64,000 nucleotides of DNA from Brachynemurus nebulosus (taxonomy: Eukaryota; Arthropoda; Insecta; Neuroptera; Myrmeleontidae): assembly GCA_035578155.1 (NCBI GenBank), contig JAPWDM010000043.1:1610419-1674418 (forward strand). The letters are read 5' to 3'. The position numbers were made by a program, and so were the translations under genes. This document shows, piece after piece, positions 49,533 to 62,924 of the stretch. Every line of letters begins with the position of its first letter. The stretch's first letter is position 1. A model generated the notes under the pieces. The model was given only the letters and a program-made list of their open reading frames with translations, had not been told where the DNA came from and ran no database searches.

Positions 49533-50897
49533 CAGTCAAGTGTTCTATAACGCGATATCCTTATATAACGTGAATTCCATTTTCATACAAGAAAATTTCA
49601 ACAGCTCAAATGAGTTGAAATCTATAATATGTTTGTTTATAAGTGGTATTTTTCGTTATCGTAGACTTTGATCATAAATATCTCCTAAACTGTTTGTCGT
49701 AGCGAAAAAATAACGAAATTTTTCAAAGCTTAAGCGAAGAAAATTGTGGGATTTCCAAACATATTAAGACTATTAAAATTTATTTTTCATTGTCGAAGAT
49801 TCTCGATATCGAAACGAATGATATTTTTAAAATTTAAGTAAGTATATAAAATTCGACATATTCGCTATTATTTCTATTGGCCATTTCACTTAAATTTAAC
49901 CATGCTTCATCACTTATGAATTTAAATATGTAATTCCCGTTTTCTGAGCTTTATCACTTTCATTATTGCACTTACGTAAATTTTCAAATTTCAGTTTGTG
50001 TTTAAAAAAGAATAGAAGATTGATTTGTTTTGAATATAAAAATTATTTAATTTTTAACTTTGACTCATGATCAATTGTATTTGAAACAAGGTATATTATA
50101 AAATTTGATTAATTGGAACCGTATAAATCATAGCTTGATACTTTGACAATACAGTTTTTGTATAAGTCTGATTTAGGTATTACGAGCACGAGCTCAAAAG
50201 TCCTCCAGAAACTGAGGTGAGGGGAACACAAATGGTATTATTTACATAGTTACCAACCAAACAAAGTAATTATATTTCTAAAGGAGCGAGTCAATAAACT
50301 TATATTTATTAATATGATAGATAAAGATAAATGCAGATGTAGGTATAGTTTTTCAATATTTAAATGAGATGACTTTTCAAGTACGGCAATAATCAGCAGT
50401 ATTGTTCACAGCATGATACCTACTTATCTATATGAATGCAAAAAGAAACCGTCGCTTGTAAAACAGGTAACAAATTTAAATACAATTGGAGTGAACATAG
50501 GGTGGTATTTGTTGTAAGCAATAAAATAATTTAACATATTGAAAGTTTATGGTCACTAATAACACCCTCTCGAAAAGTCATTCCAAATATTGTTGGAAAA
50601 GGTATAAAATAGTTCTTTTTGGCTTGCGCCCATAATACAATTTATTATTTTATTCCGAGAAACTATAGTTACAACTAGGGCTTGGAATACCAGTGTCTTT
50701 TTCTAATACCGGTATTTATTCGGTATTAAAATTTAAAATACCGGAATTCCGGTATTTCGGTATTTTTTCGGTATTGAATGAAAATGGTATAGAAAAAAAG
50801 AAAAATATTAAAAAACACTCTTAATGAAAATCGTTTTTGTATAAGTAGGCAATATGTTTTACTGAAAATGATTGATAACAGTAATAATAACAAACTA

Positions 50898-51701
50898 CAG
50901 TGAAACCTGCCAAGTTGGACACCTCTGTATACTGGACACCTGCTCAAGTTGGACACTTTTCAATTGGCCTGGCGAAATTACATTGTTTTAAATGCATATT
51001 AATACTTATAAGTTGGACACCTCTATATGTTGGAAACCTGTCTAATTTGGACAGTTTTTTAAAATGATTTTTGATATTTTGACCTGTTTACGTTGGACAT
51101 TCATGTATTTTACACGTGACCGAAACACGTGTTAGTTATGTTATGACAGTTATAATAATTGAATTTTTACACGTGACCGAAACACGTGTTAGTTATGTCC
51201 TAAAAATATAAAAGCTCGGCAGTCACAATGGTTATTAGTCAATAATCAGCAGTGATTTCATGTGTACAGATCTCTTGAATATTTATTAGTTACAAATTTA
51301 GCACCATGAGTTCGAAGCGAAAATGTTTAGTAGAATTGACCATTGAAAAGAAAAAACATGTTATAGACTTAGTAGAGAATGGTGTTAGTTTAAGAAAGGC
51401 AGCCGACCAATTTGGAATTTCCAAATCAACTGTTGGGAATATTTTGAAGTGTAAAGACGAAATTTTGAAAACTTACGAAAAGAATTGCAGCGCCGAACGA
51501 AAACGAAAAATTCGTAAAACTGGTAATGAAGCAATAAATCAAAAAGTTTATGACTTTTTTGTTAAGTGCCGTTCTAAATTTGTGTTAACCTTAAAATTAC
51601 TAAGCGTAGATGATTTTGGTATTTTGCATATGTTGGACACCTGTTTATGTTGGACAGTTTTTGATTGCACCGCGGGTGTCCAACTTAAACAGGTTCTACT
51701 G
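50898..51701 (+). mobile_element. Tigger/pogo element, internally deleted
   Basis: Left end CAGTGAAACCTGCCAAGTTG; right end in reverse CAGTAGAACCTGTTTAAGTT. TA on both sides. Subterminal TTGGACACCT words repeat. At 804 bp it keeps only the transposase N-terminus. Confidence 0.85.
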
Positions 51702-51722
51702 TATATCATTTTTAGATTTTAA
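51306..51722 (+). pseudogene. Tigger transposase N-terminal fragment (CENP-B-type HTH)
   Basis: From MSSKRKCLVELTIEKKKHVI the frame shows a pipsqueak/CENP-B N-terminal helix-turn-helix (ENGVSLRKAADQFGISKSTV), which binds the element ends in pogo-clade transposases. It then continues through a basic linker to ~residue 95 (VYDFFVKCRSKF). After that the reading is the right terminus of the element itself, so the second HTH and the DDD catalytic domain are deleted. A start is clear at 51,306. A short DNA-binding protein without catalysis could still be made. Confidence 0.8.
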
Positions 51723-52556
51723 AAATCTAACTAAAACTAAATACAAAATATAAAATAGTAAAACAAAGTAAATGGAATAACATCCAAAAATAATAAAATA
51801 TAAATTTTCTTCGATTCTACTGCACATTTATTTTAAAGAGATGCACACGAACTGCAAGGGTGAAAAATCACAGCTTAAATAATCCAAAACGTGGTGGAAA
51901 TTCTAAAATAATTTTAGAAAAATAGATGGACATCAATTTTTAAATTTCACCCTTTTATTTACACAGAGAAAGGAATTTTTTTAAATATCATTAGAATTAA
52001 CAATAGTATTCAACAATAGTAAAATATTTCACCCAAACATAAGTAATTTTGTATTTTTTTCGACAGAAAAATACTTAAAAATATGTATTACAGAATTGTA
52101 AAAACTAATAAAAACATATGAATGAATATACGGTATTTGGTCAACTGGATATCTGGAACACATTAAACAAAATTGAAGATACTGTAATAATTTATGTTCC
52201 ATGCGTATATTGCTATATACAAAATACTCTATAACCATTCAATATCAATACCAATAGTAAATCTAACGTAAAAATATTTAGAATATGTAATTATATAAAG
52301 TATCTGATTTTGCTAATACCGAAACCGAAATACAGGTATTTGAAATTTTGATACCGATTTTAAAAAACATATAAAAATGTCCGGTTTTTCGGTATTACCG
52401 AAATACCGGTATCCATGCTCTCTTATAACGTTGTACGATTCACTTGATGCATCAATTCTGAACCTTCATATAACGTGGAAATGGATTCCATATAACGCCG
52501 TATAAATTTTAACGGGATTTCGATAGAAGGCATTACTGATATTAGTCACTTATGAG

Positions 52557-53504
52557 CTGACCCGGATCTAGGGGGGCACCCGGGGACCCTGCCCTGGGCG
52601 TCAGTTTCAGGGGGCGCCAAAATCATACTAGGTCGGTCTATATTAAGTGGTCTAAAAAAAAGTTTATTCTTCGACCATTTTAGAAAAAATTAATATTTTT
52701 CCAGTTGTTTTTATTATATTTGAAGTATTGAGAATAATTCTTAAAAAAAAATTATCTTGAACCGTTTAAGCGTGGTAGCCATTTTTGTTTTCCAATTTGC
52801 GCTGATTTTTGTGTGATTTATGCCAATGCACATATTTCATAAGCCGTTCATTTTAAAAGGTTGAAATAAAACCACTTTAAAGGTGATAAATGTCCCTTTA
52901 TTTTATTTGAAGTACATATTTAACCTATTTTCGTCCCTTCCATAAGAAAACTTTACCTAAAATTGGATATCAAAATTTAGCAAAATTCACTTTTTGAACA
53001 TTTTTTTTTCTTATAGAAGGAATGTTTTAAACCTCCCTTAGTATCTTTTTTTTTTGAGAATAGTTATACGGGTACTACTACCCATTATGAAACAAATACA
53101 CACTATTTCAATTGTGAAACTTGTATCCTTTAATTTTTACAAACTTCCGAAAACTTTTTTAGAAATTTTGGAATTTTGCGCCCCTGTATCTCTGGTGATA
53201 AAATGCTTCATCACTTATGTGCTGATTTGAAATGTGCTGATGTGCAGTTGTGCAAATTTGAAATTTGCACAACTTGTAGTGCTTTTGGAGTAGATTTATT
53301 AAAATAAAAAATCAACTTGTACCTATATTGATCCTTTACAAAACCCTCAATTTTTATCATTGCCGCAACGGGAAAAATTGGAGTTTTATAAAGGACTTAT
53401 ATACTTATGAGTTTTTTTGGCAAATTATGTCAAACGTTGGAAAGGAGGGGCGCCATTTTCAAGTTTCTGCCCCGGTTCTAAAAAAAACGTAGATCCGGGA
53501 CTGA
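52557..53504. mobile_element. hAT-like non-autonomous element
   Basis: The left begins CTGACCCGGATCTAGGGG; the right, in reverse, begins TCAGTCCCGGATCTACG. TTATGAG flanks it at 52,550-52,556 and 53,505-53,511, a 7-base match within a probable 8-bp duplication. GGGCGCCA boxes lie near both ends. No coding frame was found. Confidence 0.6.
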
Positions 53505-53577
53505 TTATGAGTCTGTTATAATACAATTTCCATATAACGCGGTACGAATTTACCACGTTATAGGAGATTTGATTGTA

Positions 53578-55309
53578 TTATATTGAAATAAAAGTGCAAT
53601 TTTTTTATTAAACTAGTTTAACATGGTTTTATCTCAAAAATATAATTTCTCCGGAAAGTGATTATTTACTACAATTTTTTTTATCAATCCCTGGTACTAA
53701 CTAATAAATTATTGGCATTTTCACATTTTTCATTTCTGAATTTTTGAAAAAATGATTTAAATTGAATTTGAGAGATGGCATGTTATTTATCAGAAAGATT
53801 ACCTTAAGATAAGAATATTTGGGTCATTCTAACAAGTAGCACTATGATACTCACCGATACTCACCGATTTGAATGAAACTTAACATACTTATTAAATAGC
53901 GAAGAATATCAAATATGTGTTTTTTTGTTTCGGCTAAATACGCTTTTTAGGGGTATAAAACACCCCTCAACCCTTGGAGGTGGACAGTCATGGCTAATTA
54001 TTTCTGGAACGATACATTTTCTGAAAAAATTGCTTAAGGCGAAACTTATAGAGTTCAAAATGATGCACTTGATGGCGACTTTGAAGTTGACCTAGGGGTA
54101 TATTTTCAAAGTCTTTTGAAAATCGTTTCATTGTTTTTACAAGGAAGTAGTTTACTTTTCATCCCTAGATGGGTCAACGTACATTCGAACGAAATCCACG
54201 TGCAAGATAGCAAATAAGTGATCAAGAAGTAATTTTGGAAAATGCTTGCTCAACGAGAGTCGCGAAAAAAATAATTGATCATATGTTCGAATAAATTCCT
54301 AATAGAATAACTACAGTAGCAATTAAAATTTTAAAAAATTTGAAAATTTCTAGTATAGCATGAAGGTAAATCTAATTTACAATTAGAGTGACACTTTATG
54401 CTTTCTTAACTTTACTTCTATTCAGAAATTACTTACAAAACTGTTTTCTCCTAATTTTTTCTGAATTTGTCCCTCTTTTCCCACTACGTCAGTTTTTGTT
54501 TTTTAGAAAAATAACGCAGCAAATCAATTGTGAAGACAGATTAAGTCAACGCATGAAATTACTGCTTATAGGTACAGGATGTGGTCAACTGCTACTCATT
54601 TTCAAATTTAATTGACCTTGAAAATCGACCTCAAGATCGACTTTAAGGTCACCATCGTACGAGTAATAATAATTGTATTTATTCCATTGTATTACATATA
54701 GTAAAAGGGTAATTCTCTCACAGAGTGAAACAGCCAAAAATTCCCTCCTTTATTTAACGTACTATTAGCTAAACAGCTTTTGATACATACATCATACATA
54801 AAACAATCGTAAACCCATTGAACAACGATTAATTCTGTGATTTCATTGGTCAAAAAGCTATTGAATATAATGGTCATTCCTCCACACCTTTGAATCATGC
54901 TTAACTTTCTCAACAATTAACAGAAATATAATGAGTGAGTTCTTCAACAGGAGTAGAAAAACAATCTTACTTTACATTATTTCTCTAAAATATCTTAAAT
55001 TTTAAGTAACCTAGAAATGAAACTAAATTTCAGAATTCGGGATTTTCCATTAAGCTACCCCTGATATCTCCAGGTACAGAATAACAATCTACTTAATAAA
55101 TTTCTAACACTGACAGACTGACTGACTGACAGAAAACGGGCAGCCCGAACCGTTGGGTTTAGAAGAATGAAATTTTGCATAGGAGTTTTCTGTGTAACGT
55201 AGGTGAACACTAAGAAGGGATTTTTGAAAATTCGTCCTCTAAGTGGCTTAAATAGGGCATGAAAGTTTGTATGGAAATTCGTCATTTTTGAAGATATTCG
55301 TATATATAT
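53578..55309. other. No gene; dispersed-repeat-like sequence
   Basis: Around 55,085-55,300 is a block beginning (GACT)n GACAGA with GCCCGAACCGTTGGGTTT. It recurs at ~56,945-57,010 beyond the family B pair, so it is repetitive. The plus frame at 54,388-54,615 and the minus frames have no motif. Confidence 0.45.
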
Positions 55310-56410
55310 AAAAAACGCCGTCAGCAGCGGAGCCCCATCACGGAAGTCGAATTTTTCCTTTCATCTTCGGTATTGAGGGTCTACAAGCGAAATGTAATTG
55401 ATAGTCCACAAGCGATTTAGTCCACACCCTACTATCTACTATTCGCCTACTTGTATTTAGAATAAAAGTAATGCATTTAAAACACATTTAACAATAGCAT
55501 TCAATTCCGATGTAAAAATGGAAGAAGTGGGGCGAAAAGTAATGTGGACTCCCTAAAAGGTACTAGGTGGATACTAACTGAATACCCGTACAAAATTTCA
55601 GCCCTCTAGGTTTCCTTAGAGAGTCTCTAGACGTCTTAGAAAACAAGCAAAAAAATTAAGGAAATATTGGCGTAAAAATCGTGGGGGTAAGGCTTAAAAG
55701 TTGAAACCCCAAAAAAACAGTGTCTGGCTATTAGCTTAACCTGTACACAAAATTTCAGCCCTCTAGGTTTATTTGGGGAGATTTTGACCCAAACGAAACT
55801 GTTAAAAAACAAGAAAAATCATGTTCTTTTGGGTATAAAAATGGTGGCGGTAGGGTTTGAAAGTCGAGACTCCCAAAAAGCACCCCCTTGATACTAACTC
55901 AATCCGAATACAAAATTTCAGCCCTCTAGGTTTATTTGGGTGACCTGTGCGAGTGGTACAAACTTCGAAAACGTCGAAAATGCATGAAATTGTAGCTTAA
56001 ATATGAGGGGGGTGGGGGTAAAATATTAAAACCTCCAAAAAGCACAACCTAGGTACGAACTTTATCAACACACCAAATTTCAACCCTCTACGTTAATTCT
56101 GGGGGGCTGGGGGCCTGTTAAATCCAGCGAAAATCGTTTTTTCCCCCCTCTACTCCTACCAAATCATCCTAGGAAGCTGAATTTTGGATATGTTGTAGAT
56201 AATTGACCGAAACATTATTTAAAACCGGTTTGGAAAAGTTTTATTGCTTTTCCGCCCGCCACCACCCCCTTAAAGGTCGTGTCAGAAAAAAATTTGCCCA
56301 AAATTTGACCCCACTTTGATAGTATGAGGTGCCTCGAAAATGAGCCCCATTTACCAAATTTCATCCCTTAACTTCCATAGGGGGGCCCTACACAAATTAA
56401 AAGGTGGCGG

Positions 56411-56470
<60 letters not shown>

Positions 56471-56587
56471 CATTTTTTTTTCTACATATTCGTGTTCTAC
56501 GGGTCCGAAAACGGATAGCGCCCCTACTCTCGCCTCTCGCAGCTCTTATCGTATAGACTGTATAATTTTTCGGAGAAAATTCGACTA
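55310..56587 (-). mobile_element. Family B element c
   Basis: Minus orientation. 3' end at 55,310-55,350 (T run, GGCG, imperfect hairpin, GGAAAAATTCGAC). The body has the same boxes as a and b. (TA)n lies at 56,413-56,466 and the 5' end at ~56,587 (AGTCGAATTTTCTCCG). Uninterrupted, ~1.28 kb, missing ~0.4 kb near the 3' side relative to element b. Confidence 0.7.
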
Positions 56588-56895
<308 letters not shown>

Positions 56896-58538
56896 AATAT
56901 GTTACTATGGCTATTAAAGTAAATAATATCTTATTTAAAAAATCTTTAATACTGACTGACAGACAACGCACAGCCTAAACTGTTGGGTTTTGAAGGTCAT
57001 TTTTGAAGTTATAAACGTGGGAGTTGGTCTTCAGACTTTTGAAAAACATTGAAAATGAGCAGAAAGTGAGCACCTAATAAAAAGATGTTGCCGATAGGAA
57101 ATCCCATTGAGTACTCGGCTAGTAGTAATATAATTATGAAAATTGCACTCTTGCCAGTTTATCACTTTTTCTCTGAGTTTTATAGTTAACGCGGCCAGAT
57201 ACGATCCTGTTGAATTAGTTCTTTGTAAAGTGACTATCAAATTTTTCGATCGGAACAGACACTGTTAATAATGTTATTGTAGAAACGTCAGCAAAATACC
57301 GAATAACATAAAAGGCGGTGATAATTATATGCTCTATTTTAGCCTAAAAACGAGAAATGGTATTTTAACTTGTTTCTCGCCTTTTTGAAAACTTTTTTAG
57401 CCTATTTATATTGCCCAGTTGTTAAATTTAAAAATGTAGTTTTTACAATTAACTATAATTTTTCTCAATAATATATAAATAGGGAGGACATTAAAAAAAT
57501 TTGGAGAAGAAGGGTTTTGTAAACCACACACAACATTTTATTGGAACAACTGTAACAGATGCCACTGCTCTGAACATGGGAGAACTGCTTCATGTACAAA
57601 AAAGCTTTGTATAACAAAAACGCTCGTGAAAGCTGCGTAAAGCTGTACTGTCGAATCTTTGACCAATGTATGCGATACAAAAGTTTGAAACCAAAGAAAT
57701 TTAAAACGTCATCATTATTTACTCATATAGTGTTATCTCAGTGAAAATATAAAAAAATAAAAATATTGGAATTTATTGGATAATTATTGTTGTTACTATA
57801 AAACCAATCAACTCGATTTGGTACAAGAGTTGTCATTATTGTTTAATTTTTTGTACGCTGTGATGCAGTCAGAGATTGCAGCGGGAAGAGATTGAGAAAG
57901 AGGTTACACTAAAACATCCTTGTAAATAAATGTAAAACCTATAAATTATCTGTGCATTTGAAATTCAACAACTTTTACCTGTGCTTAATACACAACATAA
58001 ATGCAATTTAATTTATAAGGACTTCTTTTCTTAACTTAAGGGAAGATTCCCTAAAAAAAAAGAAATTATTATCCTAATTATGTTTTTATTAATCAAGATT
58101 TTATTAAAAAAAAAAAAAAAAAAAAAACGAAAATCAAAAAATTATGGGCATTTTAGTGCATGCACTTTACTGTAATTCGATTTTAAAAAAAAAAAACTTT
58201 AAATGCTTTTTTTCGGAAGTACGTTTTTTGACATGCTTCCTCATGTATCTCAAAAAGTGTGTGAGATATCGACATAAATCAATGTGAATACAGGGCCAAT
58301 ACATAATGAATTGGCCATTTTGCCAAAGTACATCGAGTGTTCAAGTATCAGCTAAAGCTGGACATTAAGTGAACATAAGAACATCGGTATATGTTTAAAT
58401 ACGGGCAAAAGTCCGCCATACATTAATAATGTTTCACAGGCACTCGATAACATTTGAACTTAAAATATAAACTGCGTCTCGCATAAAAGAGAGGTTGTGT
58501 TTGATTGATTATCAAATTGGAATGGCACTCGAACAAGC
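56896..58538. other. No gene recognised
   Basis: Begins with the (CT)GACTGACAGAC repeat. A poly-A run lies at ~58,107-58,127. The minus frame at 57,465-57,680 has no motif. Confidence 0.5.
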
Positions 58539-58607
58539 GGTCGGTGGCCTAATTGGTAAGGCGCTTAACTAGCAACCAAGGATCCGAGTCCGAGTCGCAG
58601 CCGATCC
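58539..58607 (+). tRNA. tRNA-like sequence, probable pseudogene or SINE head
   Basis: GGTCGGT and GCCGATC can form a 7-bp acceptor stem with wobble pairs. TGGCCTAATTGG fits the box A promoter and GATCCGAGTCC loosely fits box B. CT-AGC-AA could be an Ala-type anticodon loop, but its stem pairs at only three of five positions and the T arm is irregular. It is best read as a decayed tRNA or the tRNA-derived head of a SINE. Confidence 0.35.
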
Positions 58608-59421
58608 AATTGATAATTTTTCAAACACTATGTGAATTTTAATTAAATAAATGTAATTTAAAAAAACGCCGTGAGCAGCGGGGCCCCATCACGGAAGTCG
58701 AATTTTTACCTTCATCTTCGGTATCTCCAAGATATCTAAATGTGATTGAAAGGCTACAAGCGAATTGTCATTTTGGTGGTTTCAAAACTGATGATGAGTG
58801 TTCGGCTGATCGAGGAATTTAATAACTAATAAGACTTGAATCTACTGTTTTCTTTTTTTCGAAAACTACGCAGTCACAAACGTTTTTATGGACATATTCA
58901 AAATTTGCAAATGATTTCCGATCTACTGAGTACCCGAAAGCATATACCTATCTCTAAAAAAGCTTTTCAGGCATTTAATTTTTTTTAACTATGACGCACC
59001 CGGAAATTAATTCTGAAAAAATTATGTTACATGGATCATAGTAAGAAGTGGCAAAAAAATTTTGATAATTATACCATAGCTACAAGTTGATAAAAAAAAT
59101 ATTAAAAAGTTAAACAATTATTTTTGGGAGGGGCGGAGGATAGGAGGTTATATTTTTTTTTTTTTGAAGCTGAAAATATTTTCTGAGACATACACCATAG
59201 AGGTATCTGAACCAAATCCGTCAAGCCATTCAAAAGATTTTTCGACTTTCAAAAAATTTTTTAATGACTGAAATTCAGTAAATATCAATTTTATGTCGAT
59301 AGCAGCTAGCAGCAAAAAAATTAACACAATTCAAATTCAATAGAAACACATACGTACAAGGGCATTCCTACCCATGCTTACCTGCCAATACCCTTTGTGT
59401 TTTTTTTCCAAAATATTAAAA

Positions 59422-59587
59422 TACTCCTGTCGCAGCATCCTGCATAACATAGCGAATTTCCATTTACAAAAGTACCTTTTTAGAAAAAACCTTCTTTATG
59501 TGACTTTTCCGCCTCATTCCGCCAAATTTTTTTACGAAAAATGTCCAAAAAACCGTAGGTGAAGAATCTAAAATTGACATTCACTAA

Positions 59588-59668
<81 letters not shown>

Positions 59669-60190
59669 GATCAGATGATCAATATTAATAATTTATTGTT
59701 AGTATTTATGGTATTTATTGTTAGAAAAAAATTTCCTTAAGTTCGATTATGTTAGGCCAAGTTCCGTTAGGTTCAGTTAGGTTAACAAAATTTTCGTTCA
59801 CTCCACCCACCACCGAGGTTTCTAGAACCGCCCCGGTGGCTCTACTCTCCTTGGGGTCGGTCAAAAATATTGGGTGGTGGGTCCAGAACTGTCCAATCCA
59901 CTACTGACTTTTTTCTTATTTTCTCAAAAACTAGCTAACCTAGAATAATAGTATTTTTTATGTAACCTTTTTTATGTGATTTTTTTCGGTCTTTGCAATG
60001 GTGTAAAAAAATGTGGCAAAAACTTTTAAATTATAGCAAATTTTGGCAAAAAACTAATTTTTTGCAAGAACAAAAGCCATGTTCCTGGCATCCGACGTGT
60101 CTGGCTGAAGAACTCATCCAGATTTTTGGACTTCCAACGTTCTCACCAAATTTCGTAAACCTAGGACATTTCGTTCGAGAGTTATCGTGC

Positions 60191-60274
<84 letters not shown>

Positions 60275-60280
60275 GTATAT

Positions 60281-60339
<59 letters not shown>

Positions 60340-60376
60340 GCACGATAACTCTCGAACGAAATGTCCTAGGTTTACG

Positions 60377-60465
<89 letters not shown>

Positions 60466-60611
60466 TTGAGTGAATATTATTTTCAGTTCCTAGGGACCTC
60501 AAAACAAATTTCTGCCATGGTCCTGGGTTCAAGTCGCGTCATGACAGTGGCTGTAATAGCGTCATGACAGTGGCTGTAATAGCTGAATTTCCATTCTGGA
60601 AATTCGCTAAA
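59422..60611 (-). mobile_element. Family A cluster inside family B element e
   Basis: The left edge is a family A 3' end in reverse (TACTCCTGTCGCAGCATCC, then AGCGAATTTCC). The right edge is a family A 5' end in reverse (GGAAATTCGCTAAA). The interior has several family A blocks and (TA)n at 59,590-59,667, 60,195-60,335 and 60,381-60,463. An unrelated GC-richer stretch (59,760-59,900, CCACCCACCACCGAGG) lies between. It sits between TTAAAA and AAGGACTT of the family B body, so the family ends abut A/T runs. Confidence 0.6.
60150..60380. repeat. Perfect 46-bp inverted repeat around a (TA)n tract
   Basis: 60,150-60,195 and 60,335-60,380 are exact inverted copies; both contain CTAGGACATTTCGTTCGAGA in opposite senses. 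The hinge is a ~139-base (TA)n tract with an AATA interruption, and the right arm is followed by another (TA)n tract. Confidence 0.95.
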
Positions 60612-61712
60612 AAGGACTTGAAGAAATTTTTTCTTTCCAAAAAATCCAAAATTCCTACTTTATAAATATAAAACACATACCTATAGCATTTTTAAATTAC
60701 TTAATATTTATGTATTGCATTTGTTATAAAAGTAAATTCATTTTTTTTTTAATTTTTAAAATTACTATGCGCCTAATTGTATTAGAATACAAATAAAGAA
60801 TTTAAAAAACATTTAACAATACCATTTAATTCCGATGTAGAAATGGGAGAAGTGGGGGGAAAATTAATGTGGAATCCCTAAAAGGCACTAGCTGGATACT
60901 AACTCAATACACGTACAAAATTTCAGCCCTCTAGGTTCCCATTGAGTCTCTAGACGTGTTAGAAAAAAAGCCAAAAAAATTATGGAAATATTGGCGTAAA
61001 AATCGTGGGGGTAAGGATTAAAAGTTAAAACCTCCAAAAAGTAGTGGCTGACTATTAACTTAACCTATACACAAAATTTCAGCCCTCTAGGTTTATTTGG
61101 GGAGATTTTGACCCGACCGAAACTGTTAAAAAACAAGAAAAATCATATTCTTTTTGGTGTAAAAATGGTGGAGGTAATGGTTAAAAGTTGAGACCCCCAA
61201 AAGGCACGCCCTTGATACTAACTCAATCCGATTACAAAATTTCAGCCCTCTAGGTTTACATATTTGGGTGACCTGTGCAAGTGGTACAAATTTCGAAAAC
61301 GTCAAAAAAGCATGAAATTCTAGTTTAAAAATGAGTGGGGTGGGGGTAAATACTAAAAACTCCAAAAAGCACAACCTAGGTACGAACTTTATCAACACAC
61401 CAAATTTCAACCCTCTGCATTTTTTCTGGGGGGCTGTGGGCGTGTTAGATCCAGCCAAAATAATTTTTTTCCCCTCTACTACCTCCAAATCATCCTAGGA
61501 AGCTGAATTTTGTATGTGTTGTAGATAATTGACCGAAACATTATCTCCAACCGGTTTGGAAAAGTTTTATTGTTTTACCACCCCCCCCCCCCACCACCCT
61601 CTTAAAAGTTGGGTCGGATCCAAAATTTGGCCCCAATTTTATAGTATTGTTGTGCATCGGAATGAGCCCCATTTACCAAATTTCTCTTAACTTCCAAAGG
61701 GGGGGGGGGGCA

Positions 61713-61904
61713 AAAATAAAATAAATAAATAAAAAATAAATATATTTTTCAGTAAATTAATGAAATACATCAAATTATTTTTAAATTAATTTACTTTAAA
61801 TACTAATTTTTTAAATAATTTGATTTTTTATGCAAAAATGTTAAAAACTGAAATAGAGCCCGACATCTATACTCCAAAATCTGAATTACTGCCATTCAGT
61901 ATTC
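61713..61904. other. Poly-G edge and AT-rich spacer
   Basis: A 12-base G run at ~61,699-61,710, then AATAAATAAATAAA and AT-rich sequence. Confidence 0.5.
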
Positions 61905-62608
<704 letters not shown>

Positions 62609-62623
62609 ATTGATGCTTGCGGA

Positions 62624-62753
62624 CTAGTGTTGGGTCGCACATGTGCGAGTCACTCCAAATGAGTGACTCTTTTAAGTGTGCGGTGTGCTGTGCGACTCTT
62701 ACAAGATGAGTCACTAGCACAGTCCGCCATTACTACACATAACTGAACACATT
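62624..62753 (+). mobile_element. Possible hAT-like terminus, truncated
   Basis: TAGTGTTGGGTCGCACATGT resembles the start of many hAT elements. It is followed by GAGTCACT/AGTGACTC words in both orientations. The duplicated family A segment begins at 62,754 and cuts it off. Confidence 0.3.
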
Positions 62754-62887
62754 TTTTAGCGAATTTCCAGAAAGAATTCTGGAAATTCAGCTATTATGGT
62801 GTAAGCCATAGTCGAAGTTCAGCCCGAAAATATGGCAGAAATTTGTTTTGAGGTCCCTAGAGCCCAAAAATAACATTCACTAAAATT

Positions 62888-62924
<37 letters not shown>

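Larger units (their letters stand above)
50676..52421. mobile_element. hAT-like element with ATACCGGTATT ends
   Basis: The left begins TAGGGCTTGGAATACCAGTG; the right, in reverse, begins AGAGCATGGATACCGGTATT. Subterminal regions hold many CGGTATT/AATACCG repeats in both orientations. Flanking 8-mers GTTACAAC and CTTATAAC match at 6 of 8, a possible decayed hAT duplication. No transposase remains apart from the inserted Tigger. Confidence 0.55.
49533..53575. mobile_element. Pogo-like element 3 with three insertions
   Basis: Left end CAGTCAAGTGTTCTATAACG, right end in reverse CAATCAAATCTCCTATAACG, with TA on both sides. Subterminal TATAACGxGGTA words occur on both flanks. The module TCTCCTAAACTGTTTGTCGT/CTTAAGCGAAG at 49,680-49,740 is shared with elements 1 and 2. 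Two hAT-like elements (50,676-52,421 and 52,557-53,504) sit inside, and the first holds a deleted Tigger. Without insertions it is ~1.35 kb. Confidence 0.7.
58660..61712 (-). mobile_element. Family B element e, split by a family A cluster
   Basis: Minus orientation. 3' end at 58,660-58,720 (T run, GGCG, CCGTGA/TCACGG hairpin, GAAGTCGAATTTTT). Family B sequence continues to ~58,822, then from ~59,240 to 59,421, and resumes at 60,612 through CCTAGAGGGCTGAAATTT boxes to ~61,712. The 5' end is lost at a poly-G run. 58,823-59,240 is not matched in the other copies. Family A sequence at 59,422-60,611 interrupts it. Confidence 0.6.

Noticed and set aside
59760..59800. GTTAGG-rich stretch resembling insect telomere repeat (TTAGG)n
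   Set aside because: Only three or four loosely spaced GTTAGG words; no tandem array.
61126..61488. A 120-codon minus frame
   Set aside because: It covers family B non-coding body. Homologous stretches at 44, 48 and 56 kb do not keep the frame open.
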